A DNA stretch of 64,000 nt from Phymorhynchus buccinoides (lineage: Eukaryota > Mollusca > Gastropoda > Neogastropoda > Raphitomidae): contig CM065684.1 in assembly GCA_017654935.2 (NCBI GenBank), positions 64,469,324-64,533,323 on the forward strand. Reading direction: 5' to 3'. Of this stretch, positions 1 through 12,673 are shown piece after piece. How positions within the stretch are numbered: the first letter of the stretch is position 1; each line of letters begins with the position of its first letter. A model generated the notes under the pieces. That model saw only the letters and a program-made list of their open reading frames with translations. It searched no databases and was not told the origin of the DNA. Both the position numbers and the translations under genes were made by a program.

Positions 1-1137
1 AAATTTTCATGAAGCTGAAGAACATCTAGCCAAACAAGGACACGTTAATAGTCCCTATTGTCAACTATGGAGCTGAGGTATGGTTCCCATTTAATTATAT
101 GTCAAAGAACAAAGGGGTGGTGGATTGCTTTGAAATGCCCAATCAATTTAATTATTTTCTCTCCCTGAAATGTTCATCAGAAAACGCACATATTCGGTTC
201 TGTAGAGGGTTGTTAGGGGTACACAAAAGGACAATGAAAATACCCGTTCTAGCAGAACTAAGAAGATTTCCAATCTCACTTAACACAATAGGACAAGTAA
301 TATCATTTTGGGTACATATAATCGAGTCAAAAGAAGACAGCTACATTAAGCAAGCTTATAATGATATGATATCAGCTGAAGTTCGAAATAAAGCACCTTG
401 GATAACATATGTTAAATCTTTGCTTCAATCACTGGGCTTCTCACATATATGGAAAAATCAGGGCACTTTTAATATTAAAAGACTTAGATATTCATTAATT
501 AATAAATTGAAAGAATATTATGTACAGTTTTGGAAAACCATTAAAGGCAGTGGTGCCTCAAGGCTTCAATTCTATAACATAGTCACGCAGTCTTACAATA
601 TCCAGCCATATCTAACAACATGCAAGAACGTAAAACATAAAACAGCTCTATGTCGCTTAAGATTAAGTCAACACGACCTTCACATTGAAAGGGGTCGCCA
701 TCGCAATATCCCAAGAGAAGACAGACTTTGTCAATCTTGTAGCGTGGTGGAGGATGAACTTCATTTTCTAGATGCATGTACACTGTATACCGATTTGCGG
801 CTTGCTCTTATTAATGGTATTAACAGACAGCTGCATTCTTTATTGTTAACTGATTTTCAGTCTGCAAGTCTCATACTGAAATCAAATTCCTTTCAACCTG
901 AAATAGCAAGATACATTTATGAATGCTTTGCTGTCCGCAGTAAATAAATAATTAGCAAGAATATACAAATGTTGTATTCTTTTTATCTGCTGCATTTACT
1001 TTGTCACGAACTTTACTACCTTGTGTTTTTTTGTTTTGTTTTTTTCTTTCTTCCGTGGTATGTACTTACTACTTCTGTGTCAATAATTCCTTTGATGGTT
1101 TTACGACAAATAAAAGTTTGAGTTTGAGTTTGAGTAG
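1..1137 (+). mobile_element. LINE 3' end (RT C-terminus and zinc-knuckle-like region)
   Basis: An open frame enters from the left edge (IVNYGAEVWF is the RT-distal signature) and ends at 947. Near its end is CQSC...H...C (CX2CX7HX4C), usual in the tail of several APE-LINE families. The 3' UTR ends in a (TTTGAG)n-like tail at about 1115-1136. A related copy, opposite strand, lies at 56280-57490. Confidence 0.75.
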
Positions 1138-1139
1138 TA

Positions 1140-2030
1140 GTTCGAATGAGCAGAGTGAAAAGAAAGTCTATGGAGAGCCGGACAAGTCTTCAGTGAAGAA
1201 GCGCCCCCTACACACACCCTGTTTGCGAACCACAGGAGATGGTGGATGACCCCCCCCTCACCTATCTCATAATCGTTTTCAAGAAGGACAAAGAAGACAT
1301 AGCGGCACTTTATTTTTAAAGAAAAAGCGCTCTCTCAAACCCAACGAATTTTCTTTTCCCATATGTCTGCCAAGAAACACAATTATCTGTGTCCCATCCC
1401 CACCCCCAATTCTCCTCCCAAAGGCAAAGACTTGCATAACCCATCAGGCTTTCTCGGCTTTATGCCATTTTTTGTTTCTTTGTTTGTTCTGTTGAGTGTT
1501 TTTTGTTTATTTTATTAAACACCTCCCGGTAAAGGTAAGATGCGCCCCCCCCCCCTCCTCCATTTCTCGGTTGTTTCCACTTTTTCAGTCTTGCCTTTCT
1601 TACTGCAGATTGAGTACTTCATCCTCTATCGTTTGCTATATTTAACACTAATTTTCATCCATTTACATAATTAAACACATGCATACAATAATAGTAGAAG
1701 ATAAAGGCAAGACGGAAAAACCGCAATGAACCAGGACTGTGACAAATGCTCTGCGGCTGTTGTGTGTACATAGGGGGGTGGGGGGTCCTATTAGATAATG
1801 GCCTTTATCATGACTGCGATTCATTATTCAACAAAGATAATTAGCTCAAAAAGTTGATAAGATACAGCTTAATGTTTGGGAAGAAAGGCAGGTGTGAAAA
1901 TGTGGGGAGAGCTGAGAAAGTTCACCCCTACCCTCAACAATCCCCTTTCTTTCCCACCCCCATGTTACTGTAGTGGAGCTAAGACCTTTCCTAAGATGTG
2001 ACCCAACCGATTTTTCCCTTTCATATACAG
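1140..2030. other. Gene-free interval
   Basis: Low-complexity pyrimidine-rich stretches, a short C run near 1545 and a G run near 1772. I see no coding sequence or clear element. Confidence 0.5.
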
Positions 2031-2032
2031 AA

Positions 2033-2112
2033 TACTGATTCCACCTCCCTATTGTGACGCCTCTCTATTAGACTTTTTTGGGCTGATTTTTCAAGGAGGG
2101 AGGTTCCACTGC
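2033..2112. mobile_element. Short MITE-like element, 'ggttccactgta' family
   Basis: About 80 bp. The right end GGGAGGTTCCACTG and the left end ATTCCACCTCCCTATT are roughly inverted, and the right end is shared with elements at 40595 and 58329. A decayed copy. Confidence 0.4.
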
Positions 2113-2144
2113 ATATTATTGTTAGTCCACATCGCTCTCTCACT

Positions 2145-2575
2145 CACTCACTCACTCTGTGCCGCCTGGCGCTTGAGGCGACGGCACGGGATCTCCGCCT
2201 GACTCTAGTCTACCTGCTGCTACGTTGGGGGCTGTTGTTGCCAGAGATAGGCTAAGTCCTTTGCCCCTCAGCTCTTTTTCCATCGTCCTTCTGCAGGTTT
2301 CTTTCGACCGCCCTCTGATTCTTTCCCCCTGTGGTGTCTAGCGTAGAGCCACTCTGGGTAGTGAGTCCGGTGACACGCGGCAGACGTGCCCTAGCCACCT
2401 CCATCTCCTAGCCTGGATGGTCTCGCGCAGAGTTGCAACTCCTGCTCTGGGGCGGAGGTCTTCGTTTGAGATGGTGTTGGGCCAGAAGATCTTCAGGATT
2501 CTTCGCAGACACTTGGTCTGGAACGCTTCCAGCTTCCGTTCGATGGCGGCAGTGGTCTTCCAGTAGCATCGCACT
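2145..2575 (-). mobile_element. LINE 3' fragment (RTE/BovB-like end)
   Basis: On the - strand, the frame reads KLEAFQTKCLRRIL, then RRWRWLGHVCR, an in-frame TAG, then TPQGERIRGR and TMEKEL. This is the typical C-terminal end of RTE-type LINEs (LGH and the basic PQG-R-RGRP block). A (GAGT)n tail follows at about 2135-2155. Confidence 0.72.
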
Positions 2576-2780
2576 TACCCCTTATTCAAACGTGGCATTC
2601 TTGTGCTACCTACCTACCTACCTACCTATTCCATCAGCGTGCTGACCACACTTACTGCCCTTTGTCATGTCGCTATCGGGGGCCGTTTCTCTCATCACTG
2701 GTCAGTGATGGTCAAGCTCCAGCCAACGTCTGTTGGGGGAAACGGTCAGTGCTGGATATCAGCCAAATCCTACAGGATCA

Positions 2781-2782
<2 letters not shown>

Positions 2783-2861
<79 letters not shown>

Positions 2862-2880
2862 GAATTGAATTGAATTGAAT
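2783..2880. repeat. (GA)n microsatellite and (GAATT)n
   Basis: About 75 bp of GA dinucleotides followed by five GAATT units. The GAATT run probably is the tail of a retroelement lying to its right in - orientation. Confidence 0.9.
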
Positions 2881-3146
2881 TAATTTTTATTACATTTTAT
2901 AGAGGGTAATAGAATAAGCAATAACATGCTTTTTTGCATCCAGCCCTCTGAGAATTTTGTTGTTGAAATGAGCACAGACAAAGCAATATAAAGCATGCCA
3001 AATACAACCCTATATAGTAGCACGACAATAACAAAATCAAACCTAATATTGTTAACTATACTCATTTTTAACATGCATAAATTAAGAAGTAAGCGCATAC
3101 ACACGGGGAATTTTTTTTCCTATTTTTCATACTCATCTTTTACATG

Positions 3147-3247
<101 letters not shown>

Positions 3248-3430
3248 TCTTTTTTCCTAACAAGCCGGAGGATGGGGGGGGGGGGGGGGGTCATGCAACC
3301 AGGAACCCCCCATAATCCGCCCCTGAAAGAGAGAGCACAACATGATGATCCAGCTGCTGCCCATTGCAACAATACGTCAACAATATCCGTGCCGCCAGAA
3401 AACCTATCATGCAATATTTTATAAAACTAT

Positions 3431-3811
3431 GACTTTCTGTATCATGTCATACGTGGCACACAACACCACATTACACAATGAACTTTGCCTCTTTCTGCTA
3501 GCTACTGCTACAGCCTATATGTCCCGTATGGCTTTCTGTATCATGTCATACACAACACCACATTACACAATGAACTTTGCCTCTTTCTGCTAGCTACTGC
3601 TACAGCCTATATGTCCCGTATGGCTTTCTGTATCATGTCATACACAACACCACATTACACAATGAACTTTGCCTCTTTCTGCTAGCTACTGCTACAGCCT
3701 ATATGTCCCGTATGGCTTTCTGTATCATGTCATACACAACACCACATTACACAATGAACTTTGCCTCTTTCTGCTAGCTACTGCTACAGCCTATATGTCC
3801 CGTATGGCTTT
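3431..3811. repeat. 92-bp tandem repeat, about 4 copies
   Basis: The unit starts GCTTTCTGTATCATGTCATA and recurs every 92 bp (copies end at 3592, 3684 and 3776). The copies are almost identical, so expansion is recent. The first unit has an insertion variant (TACGTGGCACACAACACC). Confidence 0.93.
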
Positions 3812-4029
3812 GCCAAGAGGACGTAAAACTTTAACTTTACCTGCTGAAAAGATTAAAAAAAAGTTATTATTAGTTAACACCGATAAGACCACAGTAACTC
3901 CCCGTGGGGATTTCGGGGGGGGGGGGGGGGTCTTTTGCATAATAGTTTCCGCACCTTCTGGAAGTTTCGCACTTGTAACTTCCTCTAATCTGTCACTATC
4001 TTTGATTCTGCATTTTCCCTTTGCTTAAA

Positions 4030-4920
4030 ATCCATTCTCCTGCCTTTTTCTAAAAAAAACACCCCTTCTTAGACAGATTTTCTCCAGCCAAAGATGGACA
4101 TGCTGGGCCTAACTAGTTTTTAGCTAGACGCATAACGGCAGCATGCCGCATCTGCCCTCATTATGACAGGAAACTGAGCGATCGATGAAGAAGAAGAAGA
4201 CCACAATAAACGCAACTTCTCCACTAAACGTTTCAGTCTTTCCGACTTTCTCGTGATAAAAGGGAGAAAACCCGACCATTGAAGGTCTCTCAATAGGGTG
4301 GAAGCAGTTCCCTTTTCTTTGTTGCCAAAGCGCTTTCAACACCGAGACCACAGAAAGTAAGGAAATAACGTATGAAGAAGAAGGCTAGAAATTATTTTAA
4401 ACGAAAACGTTATTCATGTATTGATCGGTCACACCTATCTGTTTGACCTTTTTTTCTTTTCTAAAGCGTAACAACTGAAATTTGCGTAACATTCAAGAGG
4501 AATTTAAAAAAAGTTACACGCGGGAAAGGATTTTTTGTGTGGCTAAAATGCACATAAAAGAAAAGATTGTCAATTATGTTTTTTCTCCATAATATGAGAT
4601 ACTTGAGATGTCGAACAGCCTTCTTACGTAATCTTGAACTTGGTGAAGTATATCACGTGACATAGCATTTGCATTTTACATTAGCAAAAGCTGCCAAGCA
4701 ACAAAGTACATTAATTCGGCTTTCTAAGCTGACAATCAGACGACATATCTTGATTGGTCAGATCATAGACTAGAGAGGGCGGATTGATCAAGTCAGTTTC
4801 ACAAGAATGATGTGCATACTAGAAGGGAGGAATATTTTTGACATCTTTTTTGCTAAATCAAAACACAGACATGGGTGTTTGACAATGAAATGAAACATTA
4901 AATGAAAATCAGTATCAACA
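4030..4920. other. Gene-free interval
   Basis: Unique-looking, AT-rich sequence. No exon, repeat or transposon recognised. Confidence 0.45.
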
Positions 4921-4928
4921 ATAGTCTA

Positions 4929-5119
4929 AGCGACACCTCGTCAACACGACACTTCGTCGAACGCGACATTTCGTAATCATACCATTCGTTGGGACTATGG
5001 CAGTGGCTATTTGCCCTCTAGTGAAGAGAGACATAGAAAAAAAGACAGAGAGAGACACAGGGAGAGAGACAGAGAGAGGGGAAGACATAGAGAAGAAAAA
5101 GGGACCCATACAGGGACAC

Positions 5120-5186
<67 letters not shown>

Positions 5187-5425
5187 GCCCGCAGAGGGGG
5201 AGAGACAGAACAGAGAGGGAGGGGGGGGCAGAGAGAGAGGGGGAGGGGGGAGGGGGGGGGGGGGGGGGGGGGGGGGAGGCAGAGTCGCAAAGTGGGAGAA
5301 AGACAAAAAAAAAGACATTGATAGAGACAGATGGAGGGACAATGAGAGAATCAGAGAGAGACGTTTAAAAAGACAGAGAGACAGAGAGACTGGGAGATAC
5401 AGAGAGAGAGACTCAGACTTCAGAC
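4929..5425. repeat. GA-rich complex repeat with short CGACA motif repeats
   Basis: About 50 bp of CGACACTTCGTCGAACGCG-type repeats, then 400 bp of GA-rich satellite with G runs. A block containing AAAGACATTGATAGAGACAG recurs at 11047. The repeats at 4929-4976 match, in reverse complement, those at 11388-11515. Confidence 0.75.
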
Positions 5426-5764
5426 TCAGACACTTTATTTTACAAGGATAAGAATTTAGGCTGGGCCTATTCTTCCATTCTGTCCTTGTTTCTAAGCATG
5501 CAATACATAACTACTACTATAAATGAACATTGGAATATAGGAACATCGCCAACAGAAACAACAACTGACAGTAATAACAGTAATATAGCAACGACATGGT
5601 AGGCAGAGCATCAACATCAGCAATAAAAACAAAAACAAAACTGAAAAATAACCAACCAAATAAACAAACAAGCAAATAAGTAAATGAAAAACACCTCTAT
5701 CACTACAAATTACTTCTCCTACTACCATTATTACTCCTACTACTATTACTATACTACCACCATC

Positions 5765-6160
<396 letters not shown>

Positions 6161-6269
6161 ATTTATTTATTTATTACAAAAACACCTTATACAGCCCATA
6201 GCCTTAAAGCTCAATGCGCTTTACAAAAACAATAAAAAGTTAAAAACGAGCCCAAAAAAAAATGTGATT

Positions 6270-6885
<616 letters not shown>

Positions 6886-7079
6886 TTGTGATAATAGTCT
6901 ATTATTGCCATTATATATATGTGTTTATATAACACACACGCACCAAATAAAAAGCAAAAGTAATCATAAATGGCATAATGACACAAATAGCCTAATGTCA
7001 ATCAAAGAAAAAAAGAAAAAAGAGAAAGAAGCAAACAGTCAGAAAAGCACAATTCCAGCATTAGTCTAAACAAACAAAG

Positions 7080-10000
7080 ATTTCTGTTGTTTTATTGGAT
7101 GGGATTAAGGAGATACCCCCTCAAGTTAGATTTAAAATTTGATACTGACGAAATTGCTTGTACATTTGAAGGCAGTGAGTTCCAAACATATGGCCCTGAA
7201 AAAGAAAAGCTTGTTTTGTAAAGGTCAATGCGGGTGCGTGGAAGAACATATTTATCAGAACGATAACTACATGTGGAAGGAGTGAGGATATGTTTTAGGT
7301 ATTGTGGTGTCAAATTAGTGTGAACTTTATACATTAAGACAGCTGTGTTGTACTGTAACTGGTGTTCAAGTGGTAACATTTCAAGATTATGAAACTTTTC
7401 TGAAGTTGACAGAGACGGATCTGGCAGGATTAAGTTGATCGCTCTCTTCTGTGGAGCGATGCTAGTTTTTTAAGGTGTTTTTTAGCAGCATAGGACCATA
7501 CAGTGGATGCATAGTTGATGTGCGAGAGGCAGTGGCCATAGAAAAAACATTTTACGTGCGTCTAGGTCCAGATAGGGTTGAAGTCGTTTGAGAAGGAATA
7601 GGTTGCGTGCTAGTTTATTTTTAATGTGATTTATATATGGTTTCCAGTTGAGTTTGTCATCAAGTATGACGCCTAGAACTCGATGTTCATGAACTTGTTC
7701 AATATCGTTGCTATCAATAGTTAGGTTAAGGGAATGTTGTGTTAGTTGATGCTTTTGGCTTGAGGTTACAACCATGCACTTAGTTTTTTTGGGATGAATT
7801 AACATAGAATTATCTTTGCACCATTTAGATACATCATTTAAGCCTGACTGAAGAGAGTTTTGGATGACAGTTACATCTTCCGAACTGGAATGAAGGGAGG
7901 AGTCATCTGCAAAAAGATCACATGAAACAGTTGGGTTGGATATAGACAATGGAAGATCGTTAATGAAAATACAGAAAAGTAATGGACCTAGGACAGATCC
8001 CTGGGGTACACCACATTTCACTTTGCCTGTAGAAGAGGACTCGCCATTACAAAAAAAACGTATTGTGTTCTATTATCGAGGTATGATGAAAGGAATGTCA
8101 GGGAGTGTTGGTTTCTGAAATAGTGTGATAGTTTGTTGATAAGTATTGTGTGGTCGACAAGGTCAAAGGCTTTTCTTAGATCAAGAAAGACAGAACCCGT
8201 TAACTGATGCTTGTTTATTGCTGATAGCCAAGAATCACACAAACGGACAAGAGCTGTGTGACAAGAATGATTATTACGAAAGCCAGACTGAAGGGGATGA
8301 AGGAGGTTGAAGTTTTCTAAATATTTAGATAGGTGATTGTGGACGTGCTTTTCTAGGGGTTTTGATAGCACTGGCAGAAGTGAGATAGGCCTAAAGTTGT
8401 TTAGGTCAGAATGATCGTTTGTTTTGGGTATTGGGATAACTTTAGCTGTTTTTAGGGCAGAGGGTATCGTTCCTTGATCTATGCATACATTATATATATA
8501 TGTAAGGGGTTCGACAATGTATGGAAGAGAAAGTTTTAAGAGAGAGGCGCTTAACGTGTCAGGTCCCATTGATTTAGTATTCTTTAGATTTGAAATAAGA
8601 GAGCCAACTTCGTGAACAGCTAGTGAAGGTATTTGAAAGGAGAACTGCCAGGTTTAGCGTTAGTATTACAAAAGGTTTGAAAAGAAGGTGGTGGTGTATA
8701 GTCTTTTGCAGGTTGTGATGTATCTGTTGGATTACAGAACTCTGCTAAATTTAGGAAGTGCTTATTGAATGCATCTGGAGACCAAGTGTAGTTATTACTC
8801 TGCTGGCGATTAGACTTATGTGTGAAAGTGTTTATGGCTCGCCATAAAGTAGATGTGTCTTTGTTTGCAGATAACATTTTGTTGAAGTGTTGTTTCCTGG
8901 AGTCACGAATAAGATCATTGACTTTGTTTCTTAGTTTCTTAAATTCTGATTCAGCGTTTTCACGCTCCAGTAGCTTTTCGGCTTTAACATCATCAGGTAG
9001 TGAATCAATATTTTCTTTCTTCAGTAATTTGTATTTGTATTTCCAGTTGATTTCGTTTTTTCATTGCTTCTGTATTTGGGGAGTTAGCCAACCAGGAAGA
9101 GAAGAACTTTTTACTCTTTTGCTTCTAAGAGGTGCGTGTGTTCACTATTACGGATAGGAATGTAGAATAAAATACATCTAGAGCTTCTCAGGGACATGAA
9201 CAATGAAAAACATTATTGAAGTGTGCCATGCTTAAATCATAAAAGTAGCAGGTTTATCAAAGTGTTTAAATGATCTGTAGTGAATAGTAGTGTGTCCTTT
9301 GGTTTGAGTCTTAGGAGGCTTGTACATCCATGTGCATGTAACAGGGTAGTGGTCACTGATACATATGGTATCTAGAACATTAACATCAGTGACTAGGGAA
9401 GTGTTGTTGGTGTATACGTGGTCAAGTAGTGTTGCGGAAGTGGTAGTGACTCTGGTAGCCGTAGAGACAAGTTGCTGGAGGCCAAATAGGGTAGTAGTTG
9501 ATCGCCATGAAGTTTGAGGCTTAAATAAGTCATAATTGAAATCACCCAATAGCAATATATTACGATTGACTTTGACATTATCCATCATATACACGAAGTC
9601 ATCCAGCCAATCATATGTAGAAGCAGGGTTCCTGTATACGCAACCAAGTAATAAAGGTGATGATTTAGAATATTTTACTTCTAGCCAAATGCACTCTATA
9701 TTAGCGGTTTCTAAGTCCAATCTTCTTTGTGCAAAGGGATAAATACTGTCATGAATGTAGACAGCAAGGCCAGTTTCGCCTTTGTTTAGAGGCGTCACGA
9801 CGGATAATGTTGTAGTTGGGGATTGTGAAGCATATTGTCTGGTATATAGGTATTAAGGCGAGTTTCTGTGAGGCCTAATATGTGGATAGGTGGGGTATCA
9901 TTCAGAAGCAAGGATATGTCTGGTAACTTATTGTACAAATGATACACATTGACATGGGCAATACGAGTTCCTTTAGTTTTATCATACATTGTCAAAGAAT

Positions 10001-10115
10001 ACGACAATATTATAGAAACAATAATAAAAAATGAAATAAAAAATAACAAATGAAACAACAATATGGAAGCTGGGGGGTGAGTTAAGAACAAAACAAATTA
10101 AAATAATGAGGATAA
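7080..10115 (-). mobile_element. LINE of the CR1/L2/Jockey group, nearly complete but broken
   Basis: Reads on the - strand. An APE endonuclease comes first (about 10090-9230: GLTETRLN, LLLGDFNYDL, ISDHYPVTCTW), then a gap region, then reverse transcriptase (about 8570-7480: VIPIPK, NFRPISLLPVLSKPLEK, VFLDLRKAFDLVDH, GVPQGSVLGPLLF, FADDSSLH). The C-terminal part is at 7379-7092 (PYVWNSLP). Frameshifts and stops at about 9800, 9230, 8620, 8020 and 7480 make it a pseudogene copy. The 5' UTR may run to about 10.85 kb. Confidence 0.88.
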
Positions 10116-10894
10116 GGGTGGCTGGGGGGTGAGTTAATGAGTCCAAGAAGAGGGTAGATTGTTTATTTCACTTTCTTCACTCGGATCAAACACTCTATTC
10201 ACTTGGCTGCAGCAGGAAGGGCAATCCTGATGCAAAACTGATAGCGTCACAAAGTGTATCCCCAAAATGACTAGACACGTTGCCAAGCGTTATTATTGTA
10301 GGAGATCACTAATTCACTATACTGGTGAATCTCCACAGCTACGCTAGATTCGCTGAACAGATGTAGGGGATAGGGGGGGGTCATAAAGAGAAGGGGACGA
10401 AAAAAGAGGGATGAAGGGGCGTGTTTAGCGCAACAATTTCACAGTGGGTCACTAGTGTTTCTTCACGACGGAGCCTGAAGAAAATGAGCAAGCGTCACTC
10501 ACAGTACACGGGACAGGAAAAGCGTCATTCAAGAGTTACTGAATCACCATCGTGCTGAGTTCACAAGTTAAAAGTTCAACGCACAATCTAAATAAACGTA
10601 TAGGCCATTGGCCAGTGTTCAACTGTGCGTTGGGAAAAAAAAGAATTCGTAAAACGCCCAGGCCTTTTACCAAATACTGGAGAGAAAATAAAAAAAAAAA
10701 TTTGAACCAAAAAAAGCACTCACAAATCATAAGCTTGAAACTCGAGTCAAATAAAACATTTTTTTTAGTGAATGAGACACGCTCATCAATTAGATGGAAG
10801 GCTGGTACGGGAAAGAAAGCAGACCGGCAGTGTTTATAGGATTGTCGAAAAGGTCAGCATACAAGAGGACACCGCGACGGAGAGAGATTGATAC

Positions 10895-10906
10895 TTATAA
10901 AAGAGA

Positions 10907-10942
<36 letters not shown>

Positions 10943-11169
10943 CAGAGACACACACCCGCACACGCACACGCAGAGAACAGACACTCACAGAGGGGCGCAC
11001 GCGCACACATACATACAAGTCGCGCTCGTGGGAGCAAGCACACGCAAAAAAAGACATTGATAGAGACAGATGGAGCGCACGACGCAATGAGAGAACACAG
11101 AGACACACGTTTAGAAACACACTTGCACACACAGACACACACTCACACGCACATACAGACATGAGCGCA

Positions 11170-11227
<58 letters not shown>

Positions 11228-11305
11228 AGACATAGACAGAAACAGAGAGAAAGAGAGATAAAGACAAACAGAAAAAGACAAAGAGAGAGAGAGTGTGAGG
11301 GGAAA
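10895..11305. repeat. GA/CA-rich repeat region
   Basis: GA and CA dinucleotide blocks, and a G run near 11217-11227. It shares the block AAAGACATTGATAGAGACAG with 5308. Confidence 0.85.
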
Positions 11306-11387
11306 ACATTCTGAGTTATATTTTCCCTCATGAGGGAATTTTGTCAAGGCTTTTTCTTGCAATACACGGAAATATCTTTTAGTGTCG

Positions 11388-11515
11388 ACGAAATGTCGCG
11401 TCGACTAACTGTCGTGTCGACGAACTGTCACGTCGACGAACTGTCCCATCGACGAACTGTCGCGTCGAATAACTGTCGTGTCGACGAAGTGTCGTCGACG
11501 AACTGTCATGTACCC
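11388..11515. repeat. 16-bp tandem repeat with GTCGAC palindromes, upstream of GFM2
   Basis: About 7 units of TGTCGTGTCGACGAAC and variants, most holding the 6-bp palindrome GTCGAC. It ends about 200 bp before the GFM2 start codon, so it may overlap the promoter or 5' UTR. The same motif occurs in inverse orientation at 4929-4976. Confidence 0.85.
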
Positions 11516-11719
11516 GACTTACAACAACAATAAAACAAGTCAGAGCAGACTAAGGGACTGAACCCAGTCAAGTTACTTTTGGCTGTATTTTCAGACTCCC
11601 ACCCCTTGCAATGAATTTGAACTTCCTGTTTCCAAGGTCAAACATGGCGGCCTCCATGAGTTCAAGCACTTGACCACACTGTCCTACTAAAAAAAAACCC
11701 ACCGCCAAACACAGGGAAA

Positions 11720-11987
11720 ATGTTGCATAATTGTATTGTTTGGCGCAGTGGCTTGCATGCATTTGCCAATATGCGCATGTGTCGTGGCAGAGCCCAGTTT
11801 CTGACCAGTTTAAGCAGGATTTATCGTTCTTCCAACGTGTGCAGTCGTCCACTTTCGACTTTCAAATCTCCTGAACATGAAGACATGAAGGCAATCCGAA
11901 ACATCGGCATCATCGCCCACATCGATGCCGGGAAAACGACCACCACTGAGAGGATGCTGTATTATTCAGGGTTTTCCAGAAGATTGG
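11720..11987 (+). CDS. GFM2: GFM2 exon 1 (presequence and P-loop)
   Basis: Encodes the putative mitochondrial targeting region (residues 1 to about 55) and the G1 P-loop AHIDAGKT. It ends in phase 1 after RRL-G at the donor GTACTG. Reading past the donor gives about 15 unrelated residues and a stop, so the splice is needed. Confidence 0.88.
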
Positions 11988-12631
11988 GTACTGATTGTAG
12001 TGTAACTGTAGATGTTCAGTTACTTTGGTGAATGTTTGGCATTTGGGGACTTCTCTGTTCTCATTCCACTTTCACTTTCAGATCACACATACGTGTGTGT
12101 GCGCGCGCGCACCCCCCCACCCCACCCCCCACACCCACCCCCACACACACAGAGTAACATCAGCCATGGTGGAAGCCTTCAAAAACCAACTATGACCCCA
12201 CCTCTCCCCTGCCCCCCTCCACACTTTCCCACATCCCCGCCCAAACCTCCCACTTTCAAGTCTTCAAGTCTTCAACTCCCTCTGTTACCACCACCCTTGC
12301 TACATCCTACCCCCTTTCTGTCCAACCTTTCTACCAGTACTTTTATTTTCTTCGCAGAAGCCAGAACCCTCATTGTAGTCGCCAACATCTTCAAAATGAT
12401 GAAGTTGGGCATCAAGATGAAGAAGAAGACACACGCACACGTGCGTACGCAAGCATGCATGCATGCACACGCACACAGACAAGCACACACAAGTGCACTT
12501 TCAGTTTGAGAGAGACTAAAAAATAGGAAAATGTTACCGTATTTATAAACCTTGACCATTACTTGTATTTAATAGCACTGATTATAAAGATGGAACTGTC
12601 TAAAAAGCTTGAAGGCTTATTTTGTCCCTAT

Positions 12632-12673
<42 letters not shown>

